Shown: positions 32,221 through 40,138 of the stretch, piece after piece | How the letters are laid out: each line of letters starts with the position of its first letter | Numbering within the stretch: the first letter of the stretch is position 1 | Assembly: GCA_001534745.1 (NCBI GenBank) | Contig: CP013997.1 | Coordinates: 2,852,001-2,916,000, forward strand | Reading direction: 5' to 3' | Length of the DNA: 64,000 nt | DNA from: Pseudomonas monteilii | GTDB taxonomy: Bacteria > Pseudomonadota > Gammaproteobacteria > Pseudomonadales > Pseudomonadaceae | The notes under the pieces: model-generated | Seen by the model: the letters and a program-made list of their open reading frames with translations, nothing else | Databases searched by the model: none | What the model was told of the DNA's origin: nothing | Translations under genes and position numbers: made by a program

Positions 32221-33534
32221 TCACTCTGCGGCGCTTGAGGGGCGTACGGCCGGTGTGCACAGCCACTCTCGCCCCTTGAGCATGGCATGCCAATAGAGGC
32301 GCGGAAGGCCCTCGGCTTTCAGGTGCCAGGCCAAGCGGGAGGGCTTGCGACCGTCCAGCAACCAGGCCGGAAAGGACGGTAGCAGTTTTCCGCCATAGCC
32401 AAATTCGGCCAACACGATCTTCCCGCGCTCTACCGTCAGGGGGCAGGAGCCATAGCCATCGTATGCGGCGGGAAGCGGCTTGCCGTCCAGGTGCGCCAGC
32501 ACATTTTCAGCGACGACCGGCGCCTGCTTGCGGGCCGCCGCTGCCGTCTTCGCATTGGTGGTCGAGCTGACGTCACCCAGGGCGAAGACATTGGCATAGC
32601 GCGTATGGCACAGCGTCTGCTCGTCCACCTCGACCCAGCCCGCCTCGCTCGCCAAGGGACTGCGGCGAATGAAATCCGGCGCCTTCTGGGGCGGGCAGAC
32701 ATGCAGCATGTCGAAGTGCTCGGTGCGCTCCACGGTTTGCCCCTGGGGATCGACCTGGCGGAAGGTCGCCAGGCGCTGTGCCCCGTCCACCGCGACGAGG
32801 GTGGACCCGAAATTGAGCTGGGCGCGGTAGCGTTCGACGTACTCCATGAGCGCGGGCACGTACGCAGGCACGCCAAACAGCGCGGTTCCCGGGGTATGGA
32901 ATTCGATGCCGATGTCGGCCAGCACGCCTTGGCGGCGCCAGTGGTCGGCGGACAGGTACATCGCTTTCTGCGGAGCGCCCGCGCACTTGATCGGCATGGG
33001 GGGCTGAGTGAACAGCGCGCGCCCTCGACGAAGACCTTGCACCAACGTCCAGGTGTACGGGGCGAGATCGAACCGGTAGTTGGACGTCACACCGTTGTGC
33101 CCGAGCGTCTCCACCAGCCCTGGGATGGCCTCCCAGTCCAGCGTGAGGCCGGGCGCCACGATGAGCACGCTGTAGCCCAGCGAACGTCCGTCATCCAGGG
33201 TCACCTGATGGCGCTCAGGGTCGAACGATGCAGCCGAGGCGCGCTCCCAGCTCACCTCATCCGGAACCAGCGAGGCCATGGGCCGCTCGGTGGATGCCGG
33301 CTCGAAGACGCCAGCACCGACCATCGTCCAGCCCGGCTGGTAGTAGTGCGAGGTTGCCGGATCCACGATGCAGACCCGCACGCTCTTCCTGCGCTTGAGC
33401 AGGCTGGCGCAGGCCGCGATCCCCGCAGCGCCGGCCCCGATGATGACCACATCGTAGTGACGCGCCTGCGGCGTCGGGTCATCCTGCCGCCGAGGGTCGC
33501 CCTGGAAGTCATTGTCTAAAGGACTACGGTGCAT
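32221..33534 (-). CDS. sqr: Sulfide:quinone oxidoreductase, SQOR-like
   Basis: A 437-residue FAD enzyme that oxidises H2S at the membrane, passes electrons to quinone and releases sulfane sulfur to an acceptor such as glutathione. The FAD motif is VVIIGAGAAGIA. The redox cysteines of the mitochondrial-type enzymes are present: Cys184 in KCAGAPQKAMYLS and Cys364 in YGSCPLTV. FALGDVSSTTNAKT is the second FAD contact. GGAG precedes the ATG. It is preceded by a persulfide dioxygenase gene and followed by an exporter, which supports a detoxification pathway and not energy metabolism. Confidence 0.93.
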   Translation of the reverse strand: MHRSPLDNDFQGDPRRQDDPTPQARHYDVVIIGAGAAGIAACASLLKRRKSVRVCIVDPATSHYYQPGWTMVGAGVFEPASTERPMASLVPDEVSWERASAASFDPERHQVTLDDGRSLGYSVLIVAPGLTLDWEAIPGLVETLGHNGVTSNYRFDLAPYTWTLVQGLRRGRALFTQPPMPIKCAGAPQKAMYLSADHWRRQGVLADIGIEFHTPGTALFGVPAYVPALMEYVERYRAQLNFGSTLVAVDGAQRLATFRQVDPQGQTVERTEHFDMLHVCPPQKAPDFIRRSPLASEAGWVEVDEQTLCHTRYANVFALGDVSSTTNAKTAAAARKQAPVVAENVLAHLDGKPLPAAYDGYGSCPLTVERGKIVLAEFGYGGKLLPSFPAWLLDGRKPSRLAWHLKAEGLPRLYWHAMLKGREWLCTPAVRPSSAAE

Positions 33535-33592
33535 GCTATCTCCTGCCAGGTGAGCCTCGGGGCGATACGCGCTCGATCGCCAGGCGCCTGCC

Positions 33593-34513
33593 TCAAAATT
33601 GATCGATCGGGATTTTCAGGTAACGGATGCCGTTCGATTCCGGCGCGGGCAGATGCCCGGCCTGCAGGTTCACTTGCAGGGAAGGCAGCATCAGCCTGGG
33701 AATGGTCAAGGTCGCATCACGCGCGTCGCGCATGGCCACGAACTCCGCTTCACCGACGCCCGGTCGCACATGGACGTTGTCAGCACGCTGGGCGCCGATC
33801 GTGGTCTCCCAGGCGTAATGGTCTCTGCCAGGCGCTTTGTAGTCATGGCAGAGGAAGACTCTCGTCCGTGCGGGCAAGGACAGGAGCCGGTGAATGGAGC
33901 GGTACAGCTGGGCACTGTCTCCGCCAGGGAAGTCGCAGCGGGCCGTTCCATAGTCGGGCATGAACAACGTATCGCCCGGAAAGACCGCATCCCCTATCAC
34001 GTACGCCACACAGGCGGGGGTGTGACCCGGCACATGAAGCGCGCATGCGTGAAGGGCACCGATTCGAAACGGGTCCCCGTCGTGGAACGACCGATCGAAT
34101 CGCCGCGCCCCGTCATCGTTGAAGACACCTCCCATCGTGGTCTGAACCTCGGCGATCCTTGCGCCGATGGCGACAGTGCCACCCACACGCGCCTGCAACA
34201 GCTGCGCTGCCGACAGGTGATCAGCGTGCACATGGGTTTCCAGCAACCACTGCACCTTCAGCCCTTGCTGGCGTACGAAGTCGATCACGGCTTGGACGGA
34301 CTGCTCGCTGACCCGCCCGCGGCACAGGTCGAAATCCAGCACACTATCGATAATCGCGCAACTATCACTCTCAGGATCCTTGACCACGTGGGTCACTGTG
34401 AAGGTTGCCTGATCGAAAAAGGACGTCACCTCAGGCGACAGGGGGCCGCCAGGCCTGGCGCATTCGACGATCGTGATAGCGTCGGCGAGTGCGATGTCGG
34501 AAGGGCGGCTCAT
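33593..34513 (-). CDS. Persulfide dioxygenase-like metallo-beta-lactamase-fold protein
   Basis: A 306-residue cytosolic MBL-fold protein close to ETHE1 and to the Blh/BigR-operon dioxygenases, which oxidise glutathione persulfide to sulfite. The metal motif is THVHADH, followed by His in HVPGHTPA and by PDYGTARCDFPGGD, the usual block of bacterial members. A mononuclear iron site is expected. AGGAGG lies upstream of the ATG at 34513; 13 codons upstream of it were left out. First gene of the operon dioxygenase-SQR-TauE, divergent from the peroxiredoxin and repressor. Confidence 0.92.
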   Translation of the reverse strand: MSRPSDIALADAITIVECARPGGPLSPEVTSFFDQATFTVTHVVKDPESDSCAIIDSVLDFDLCRGRVSEQSVQAVIDFVRQQGLKVQWLLETHVHADHLSAAQLLQARVGGTVAIGARIAEVQTTMGGVFNDDGARRFDRSFHDGDPFRIGALHACALHVPGHTPACVAYVIGDAVFPGDTLFMPDYGTARCDFPGGDSAQLYRSIHRLLSLPARTRVFLCHDYKAPGRDHYAWETTIGAQRADNVHVRPGVGEAEFVAMRDARDATLTIPRLMLPSLQVNLQAGHLPAPESNGIRYLKIPIDQF

Positions 34514-34571
34514 GGAATGCCTCCTGGATAAAGCAATCAGGTATAGTTTCACTATTACGTTAACTGACTAA

Positions 34572-34585
34572 CTGATCTTGATCAA
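34572..34585. promoter_or_regulatory. Anr/FNR-type box in the divergent sulfide promoter region
   Basis: CTGAT-CTTG-ATCAA matches the TTGAT-N4-ATCAA consensus at nine of ten positions. It lies midway between the two divergent starts (34513 and 34654). Next to it are the direct repeats TAACTGAC and TAACTGAT, a possible repressor site. Confidence 0.5.
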
Positions 34586-34653
34586 GCGCCTGGGATCGAC
34601 GCCATGGGGCGTGAGCGATAGCATGTGGCCTGTTCATTCAAGGAAACTTTGCT

Positions 34654-35304
34654 GTGGAAGCTCCCTCTCGCGCCCCTTCGACCCTGCCCCCACTGCGCCT
34701 AAACGAGCCCGCGCCAGACTTTCAAGCCCGTACCACGTGCGGCGATGTTTCGCTCAAGGACTATCGGGGCAGATGGCTTCTGCTGTTCTCGCACCCTGCC
34801 GATTTCACACCGGTCTGCACCAGCGAATTCATGGCCTTCGCCAAGGCCCAGGATCGGTTCGAGGCACTGGACTGCGCGCTGCTGGCCCTGTCCGTGGATG
34901 GGCTGTACTCGCACCTGGCCTGGCTCAGGGACATCCAAGAAAAACTGGGCACGCGTATCGGTTTTCCCATCATCGAAGACCCTTCGATGGCCATCGCTCA
35001 GGGCTATGGCATGATCGCCACAGGCGCGCCCGACAGCTCTACCGTGCGCGTCACCTACGTCATCGACCCTGAAGGGCTCGTCCGGGCCATGAGCTGGTAT
35101 CCCATGAACGTGGGGCGGTCGATCGATGAATTGCTACGGCTTGTCGCAGCCTTGCAGACAGCCGACCGCGAGCATGCTTCGACACCCGAGGGCTGGCAGC
35201 CCGGTGGACGCCTCCTGGAGCCCGCGGCCGTCGAGGCTCGACAGGCCATGCAGATCGAGCCGGCCCCAGGCGAGACGTGGTACTACCGCTGGAGGCAGCC
35301 GTGA
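34654..35304 (+). CDS. 1-Cys peroxiredoxin (Prx6 type)
   Basis: A 216-residue thiol peroxidase. The peroxidatic Cys55 is in FTPVCTSEF; no resolving cysteine in the usual C-terminal place is seen, and the long C-terminal domain (GWQPGGRLLEPA to ETWYYRWRQP) is that of the Prx6 group. It starts with GTG behind AAGGAAAC. It is divergent from the persulfide dioxygenase operon and overlaps the ArsR gene by 4 bases. That suggests co-regulation and reduction of persulfides or peroxides formed during sulfide stress; this is inference. Confidence 0.9.
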   Translation: MEAPSRAPSTLPPLRLNEPAPDFQARTTCGDVSLKDYRGRWLLLFSHPADFTPVCTSEFMAFAKAQDRFEALDCALLALSVDGLYSHLAWLRDIQEKLGTRIGFPIIEDPSMAIAQGYGMIATGAPDSSTVRVTYVIDPEGLVRAMSWYPMNVGRSIDELLRLVAALQTADREHASTPEGWQPGGRLLEPAAVEARQAMQIEPAPGETWYYRWRQP

Positions 35305-35732
35305 GCACAGCGAAATCTTCGACCCTTGAGACCCTCTCCAGCCGCTTCGACGAGCCGGCCGACCTGTTCCGGGTGCTCGCCAATCCGACTCGGCTGATGC
35401 TGCTGTGCCATATCGCCAAGGGCGAGTGCTCGGTCGGCCAGATGGAACGCGAACTGGGGCTGCGGCAGCCCGGCCTGTCGCAGCAGTTGGGCGAACTGCG
35501 CCAGAAAGGCCTGCTGCAGAGCCGGCGCGAATCACGCTCGATCTTTTATACGATCGCCGATGCTCGGATCCTGGCCCTGCTGGACACCCTGTCGTTGTGG
35601 GGCGTGAATGAGCCGCGTGCCAACCCCGTACCCGCGCCTGGCAGGCCACAGACCGAGGCCATCCAGACCCACACCCGCGCACCTGTGGGTGAACGCGCCA
35701 CCTTCGCTCGCGTGACGCGTGAACTCAGCTGA
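35301..35732 (+). CDS. ArsR-family repressor, BigR/SqrR-like
   Basis: A 143-residue winged-helix regulator. The recognition part is LRQPGLSQQLGELRQKGLL. BigR and SqrR sense persulfides through two cysteines, one in the helix before the recognition helix and one near the C-terminal helix. Here Cys36 (LLCHIAKGEC) matches the first. No cysteine is present in the C-terminal half; the only other is Cys43. It starts with GTG after CTGGAGGCAGCC inside a GTGA overlap with the peroxiredoxin. It has a long polar C-terminal tail (about 40 residues). Target: probably the 34513-34654 region. Confidence 0.87.
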   Translation: MSTAKSSTLETLSSRFDEPADLFRVLANPTRLMLLCHIAKGECSVGQMERELGLRQPGLSQQLGELRQKGLLQSRRESRSIFYTIADARILALLDTLSLWGVNEPRANPVPAPGRPQTEAIQTHTRAPVGERATFARVTRELS

Positions 35733-35786
35733 GGGGTAGGCGAAACCGCCGCCTGGTCGTCATGCCCCTCGCGCTGAACAATCCCG

Positions 35787-36566
35787 TCAATCCTGGGCCC
35801 GAAGAAACAACGCGAACAGCTCGGACTGCGACTTGATGCCCAGCTTGCTGTAGATGTGCTTGCGATGCACCCTCACCGTTTCCGACGAGATGGCCAGCTT
35901 GCGGCCGATCTCCTTGCTCGAACAGCCACTGAGCATCATGCGCCCGACCTCCAGCTCGCGCGCCGTGAGAGGTGCCTCGAACGTGCCACTGCCCTGCTCC
36001 AGCTGGCGTTGCCACTGCGGTGCGGGCGCCACTTCAGGCGCGGCCCTTTCGAAGCGCAACCGCTGGCGCATCAGACCCACCACCCACGGCTGCAGCAGGT
36101 GCAACAGCGCGATCTGCGGCCCACTGAACGGCGAGCGGCTGCCCAACGACAGGCACAGCGTGCGCTCGCCCTCGAGCGGAACGTTGTAGTGCACCTCGTC
36201 GGCAACCACGTTGAGGCGAAAGTAGCGTTGGTAATAGTCGGTGCGTTCGAAGCACTCGGGGGCCACGTCGACCAGGTGGACCAAGCCACCGGCCCGCGCT
36301 TCGCGGCTGGCGATGTAGAACGGGTCGAGCAGGTAGAGGCCCTTGAGGTAATCCTGGAACAGCGGGTCTTCGCCGCCGTCCGCCCCTGGGCATTCCGCAT
36401 ACACCAAGGGCCGCCCTTCGCTGAAGAGCAGCGCCACCCAACTGTCGAATGCCACGTATTGCCCCAGCAGACGCACCAGGCGCAGCCAGAACGACGGTTG
36501 GTCCAGCACCTCGATCAATTGCCCGACCGAGCGGTGCCAGGCGATGTCCTGCAGTGTAAGGTTCAT
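35787..36566 (-). CDS. LuxR-family transcriptional regulator
   Basis: A 259-residue regulator with a GAF/PAS-like N-terminal part (FDSWVALLFSEGRPLVY and the ensuing region) and a C-terminal LuxR helix-turn-helix (LTARELEVGRMMLSGCSSKE, then SSETVRVHRKHIYSKLGI). There is no acyl-homoserine lactone type signature, so the ligand is another small molecule. It is divergent from the nitrilase-permease pair with 185 bp between, and likely controls it. Confidence 0.88.
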   Translation of the reverse strand: MNLTLQDIAWHRSVGQLIEVLDQPSFWLRLVRLLGQYVAFDSWVALLFSEGRPLVYAECPGADGGEDPLFQDYLKGLYLLDPFYIASREARAGGLVHLVDVAPECFERTDYYQRYFRLNVVADEVHYNVPLEGERTLCLSLGSRSPFSGPQIALLHLLQPWVVGLMRQRLRFERAAPEVAPAPQWQRQLEQGSGTFEAPLTARELEVGRMMLSGCSSKEIGRKLAISSETVRVHRKHIYSKLGIKSQSELFALFLRAQD

Positions 36567-36751
36567 CTCTACCCCATCTGGGTTACCACAAGGGCGTAAT
36601 TACCCCGGTCGGCGCTGCGGCGGCATACTCGGTCGAGCATGGCCGACCCCCGGCGCGCCGTGGCCATGTTACCTCAACGGTGCATGGACACCGTCGCCAG
36701 GCCTTTTCGCTGTCAGAACGTTCGGCCACCGCCGCGTTGTCAGGAGCAGAC

Positions 36752-37576
36752 ATGAACGTAGAACTCGTCCAACTGGCCGGTCGCGATGGCGACACGGCCC
36801 ATAACCTGGCGCGCACCCTCGAGGCGATCCACGCCTGCGCGCCCGGCACCGACCTGGTGGTGTTCCCGGAAACACAGCTGATGGGCTTTCCCACGGCGCA
36901 GAACATCGCCCACCTCGCCGAGCCGCTCGATGGCCCGACCCTCACGGCCGTGGCGCACGCCGCGAAGGAAAAGAACCTGGGTGTGGTGGTCGGCCTCGCG
37001 GAAACCGATGGCAATGGCCGCTTCTACAACACGACCGTGCTGGTCACGCCCGAGGGCATTGCCCTGACCTACCGCAAGACCCACCTGTGGGCCTCGGACA
37101 AAGGCATCTTCACCGCGGGCGATCGCTACGCCACCGCGCTGCTCAAGGGCGTGCGGGTCGGGCTGCTGATCTGCTTCGACATTGAATTTCCCGAGAGCGC
37201 CAGGGCGCTGGGCCAGCTGGGCGCCGAGCTCATTCTGGTCACCAACGGCAACATGGACCCCTACGGCCCGACCCACCGCACGGCCATCAGCGCACGCGCC
37301 ATGGAAAACCAGGCGTACGCCGTCATGGTCAACCGCGTCGGTGCTGGCGATGGCGACCTGGTGTTCGCCGGTGGCAGTGCCGTGGTCGATCCTTATGGGC
37401 AGGTACTGTGCGAAGCGGGGCGCGAGCCATGCCGGCTGCAGATGACCCTCGACCTGGCGCGTGTGCAGCAGGCCCGCCAGGACTACAGCTACCTGGCCGA
37501 GCGCCGCATCACGTTGCCCGGCCAGCACGTCGAGCACGCCTGCGGCTTGCGGGAGCTGCTGATCCAGACGAACTGA
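36752..37576 (+). CDS. Carbon-nitrogen hydrolase (nitrilase superfamily)
   Basis: A 274-residue cytosolic amidase. The Glu-Lys-Cys triad is complete: Glu in LVVFPETQLMG, Lys in TYRKTHLW, Cys in LLICFDIEFPE. AISARAMENQAYAVMVNRVG is the usual late block. Members cleave omega-amides, carbamoyl groups or aliphatic amides; the substrate here cannot be told. GGAGCAGAC precedes the ATG at 36752. The APC permease gene follows by 95 bp, so the pair probably imports an amino acid or amine derivative and hydrolyses its amide. Confidence 0.9.
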   Translation: MNVELVQLAGRDGDTAHNLARTLEAIHACAPGTDLVVFPETQLMGFPTAQNIAHLAEPLDGPTLTAVAHAAKEKNLGVVVGLAETDGNGRFYNTTVLVTPEGIALTYRKTHLWASDKGIFTAGDRYATALLKGVRVGLLICFDIEFPESARALGQLGAELILVTNGNMDPYGPTHRTAISARAMENQAYAVMVNRVGAGDGDLVFAGGSAVVDPYGQVLCEAGREPCRLQMTLDLARVQQARQDYSYLAERRITLPGQHVEHACGLRELLIQTN

Positions 37577-37671
37577 TCGCCAGCGCCCTGCCGCTCGGAT
37601 CTGCATGCGCCCAGGTCGTGGCTGACCTGGACGCCCTTACTCCATAACAACCACAATCCGGAGTCACGCAC

Positions 37672-38994
37672 ATGCCCCACTTGAAGCGAACCCTTTCGCT
37701 GGGCGCGGTTACGCTGTTCGGCATCGCCTACATGACGCCCATCATCGTCCTGGGCACCTTCGGCATCCTGGCCGACACCACCGGCGGCGCAGTGCCAGCC
37801 GCCTACCTGGCCGCCGCCGTCGCCATGCTGTTCACCGCCCTGAGCTATGGGAAGATGGCCAAGGCCTTCCCGGTTGCCGGCTCGGCCTACACCTACGTGC
37901 GAAAATCCATCAGCCCCAAGCTGGGTTTTCTCGCCGGCTGGGCGGTGCTGCTCGATTACCTGTTCCTGCCCATGGCAATCTGGCTGATCGGGGCGGCCTA
38001 CCTGCACTCGGCGTTCCCGCACGTGCCCCAGCCCGTCTGGGTGATCACCTTCATCGTGGTCACCACGGCGATCAACATCGTCGGCCTGCAGCTGGCCAAG
38101 ACGGTGAATGGGGTGCTGATGCTGCTGCAGTTCCTGGTGCTGGCAGCCTTCGTCGGGCTGGCCGCCCACTACGCCACAGGCAATCTGAACCAGCCGTTCT
38201 GGTCGCTCGCACCGTTCTACCAGGACGGGTTCCAGCTCCCGCTGGTCATGAGCGGTGCGGCCATCGCCTGCTATTCGTTCCTGGGGTTCGATGCAGTCAG
38301 CACCCTCACCGAAGAAACCCACGAGCCGCGCAAGACCATCCCACGGGCGATCCTGCTGATCACCCTGCTGGGCGGGATCCTGTTCATCGCGGTGAGCTAC
38401 GTGGTCCAGCGGGCCCATCCCTCCCCCGAATTCGCCAACGCCGATTCGGCGGCCTATGAAATCGCCCGGAACATCGGTGGCGACGTGTTCGTCAGCCTCT
38501 TCCTGATCGGCTTGATCGTGGGACAGTTCACCTCGGGCCTGTCCGCCCAGGCCAGTGCCTCGCGGCTGCTGTTCGCCATGGGCCGGGACGGCGTGCTGCC
38601 CAAGCGCTGGTTCGGGCGCCTGAGCGAACGGTTCGGCACGCCCGTGATCAGCCTCGTCCTGTGCGGCGTCGTGGCCCTGCTGGCGTTGCGCATGGACGTG
38701 ACCACGTCCACCTCGTTCATCAACTTCGGCGCGTTCCTGGCCTTCAGCCTGGTGAACCTGTCGGTGGTCTTCCACTACTGGATCGGTCAGGGCGAGCGCG
38801 GTGCCAAGGCGACGCTGGTCTACCTGCTCTTCCCGCTGATCGGCCTGGTTGCCGACCTGTGGCTGATGGTCAGCCTGGACCCCATGGCCCTCTACCTGGG
38901 TGGGGCCTGGCTGGTCATCGGTGTGGTCTATCTGCTGGTGCTTACCGGCGGCCTGCGTCGACAGCCGCCGGAAATGCAGTTCGAGGAAGGGTGA
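37672..38994 (+). CDS. APC-family amino acid/amine permease
   Basis: A 440-residue inner-membrane transporter with twelve predicted helices. The first includes the substrate-binding Gly-rich segment (GIAYMTPIIVLGTFGIL), and SGAAIACYSFLGFDAVSTLTEE is the family helix 6 with the following acidic loop. It is nearest to the PuuP/YhdG type. It is downstream of a nitrilase and probably brings in that enzyme's substrate. The ribosome binding site is CCGGAG. Confidence 0.9.
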   Translation: MPHLKRTLSLGAVTLFGIAYMTPIIVLGTFGILADTTGGAVPAAYLAAAVAMLFTALSYGKMAKAFPVAGSAYTYVRKSISPKLGFLAGWAVLLDYLFLPMAIWLIGAAYLHSAFPHVPQPVWVITFIVVTTAINIVGLQLAKTVNGVLMLLQFLVLAAFVGLAAHYATGNLNQPFWSLAPFYQDGFQLPLVMSGAAIACYSFLGFDAVSTLTEETHEPRKTIPRAILLITLLGGILFIAVSYVVQRAHPSPEFANADSAAYEIARNIGGDVFVSLFLIGLIVGQFTSGLSAQASASRLLFAMGRDGVLPKRWFGRLSERFGTPVISLVLCGVVALLALRMDVTTSTSFINFGAFLAFSLVNLSVVFHYWIGQGERGAKATLVYLLFPLIGLVADLWLMVSLDPMALYLGGAWLVIGVVYLLVLTGGLRRQPPEMQFEEG

Positions 38995-39104
38995 ATCAGG
39001 GGCAGCAACGCGCTGGTGATCCTGCCCAAGGTTTCACGTAAGGGCATGCCCGCCTTAGCTTGATCGAGCAGAGGCTGCCAGTCTGCCCTGTGCGCCACCT
39101 GCCT

Positions 39105-39761
39105 TCATACAGCCCCTGCCTGGCCATCATTCGCTGGGCAAGGGTAGTTCAGACCCACCTCCACCGCTTCGAACACTTCATCGAGCACGTCAGAGTACAT
39201 TCGGGTGCCAGCGGGCAGTTCCTTCCAGATTTCATACGCCGCGGTGTAGGCATATTCCAGAACCCCAGCGACCATGCCAGGACGCATGTCCAGCAGAGGG
39301 TCGACCCTCATTTTGCTCGCCAGTACGTCGACCAGCGTCTGCTTGCGTGCCTGGGTCCGCTCCTGGTTTCGAGCACAGACCAAGGGATGACCACGGATCA
39401 GATGCTTCAATACGTTGAACCTGTTCGAGTCGAGACCATACGACCCCATCTCGCATCCGTGCACCACCTCCACCACCGCATGCCGCAGTGTGGTAAGGAT
39501 GGGCTCGCCTTGTGGACGAGCCTGCAGCGCTGCGATGACTTCATCGTGCTCGACCTCCTGGTAGTCGAGCACGACCTCTTCCTTGGACGAAAAGTAGCGG
39601 AAGAACGTACGCGATGAGACGTCGACTTCGTCGGTGATGTCTTCGACACGTGTCTCATCGAACCCTTTTTGCTCGAACAAGTTGTAGGCGGCTTCGATCA
39701 ATGCCTCACGCAGCATCAATTTTTTTCGCTCCCGTCGCCCCAACACTTCTGTGGTCTTCAC
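39105..39761 (-). CDS. TetR-family repressor (SmvR-like)
   Basis: A 218-residue regulator with an N-terminal TetR helix-turn-helix (ALIEAAYNLFEQKGFDETRV, DITDEVDVSSRTFFRYFSSK). The C-terminal ligand domain is of the kind with a VEHDEVIAAL start. It is divergent from an SmvA-type efflux gene; 377 bp of non-coding DNA with overlapping palindromes separate them. In enterobacteria the corresponding pair smvR-smvA works by de-repression with cationic biocides. Its regulatory link here is inferred from position. Confidence 0.88.
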   Translation of the reverse strand: MKTTEVLGRRERKKLMLREALIEAAYNLFEQKGFDETRVEDITDEVDVSSRTFFRYFSSKEEVVLDYQEVEHDEVIAALQARPQGEPILTTLRHAVVEVVHGCEMGSYGLDSNRFNVLKHLIRGHPLVCARNQERTQARKQTLVDVLASKMRVDPLLDMRPGMVAGVLEYAYTAAYEIWKELPAGTRMYSDVLDEVFEAVEVGLNYPCPANDGQAGAV

Positions 39762-39919
39762 TGCGCCTCTCTACCGTCGAACCCGATCACCTACGGTGGG
39801 TATTCCACCCGCTTGCCGCAGCCATGGATGCTACGACACCGCATTTCTGACGCCTAGCGAATTCATTCCAGTCTCCTACACCCGGGCTAACGAGGCATGA
39901 CACACGAGACGATGCTTCG

Positions 39920-39950
39920 TTGACATAAAATGTCTGTCGATGACATATTT
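39920..39950 (+). promoter_or_regulatory. Promoter with overlapping TetR-type palindromes
   Basis: TTGACA (39920-39925) and ACATAT 17 bases later look like a sigma-70 promoter for the efflux gene. The same bases form GACAT-AAA-ATGTC (39922-39934) and TGTC-GAT-GACA (39935-39945), fit for binding of a TetR dimer. Confidence 0.6.
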
Positions 39951-40138
39951 CACAGGGCGCTATTTTTATCGCTTTGGACAGGCTTCTTCGTTGCTCATAG
40001 GACGAGAGCCGTCAACGCCCTCGCTTTCCTGACCCACGTGTGTCACCCAGCCCTACCTCCTCAATGCTCTACAAAGGATCAGAATGCGTGCCGATCCGCG
40101 ACCCAGTCTCAGGTTCTTTCACTTAAAGGATATTCATC

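Noticed and set aside
31515..32279. 254-codon + strand frame
   Set aside because: It is antisense to the TauE/SafE gene, which has Gly-rich family motifs and membrane helices; the + product is Arg/His/Gln-rich with no motif.
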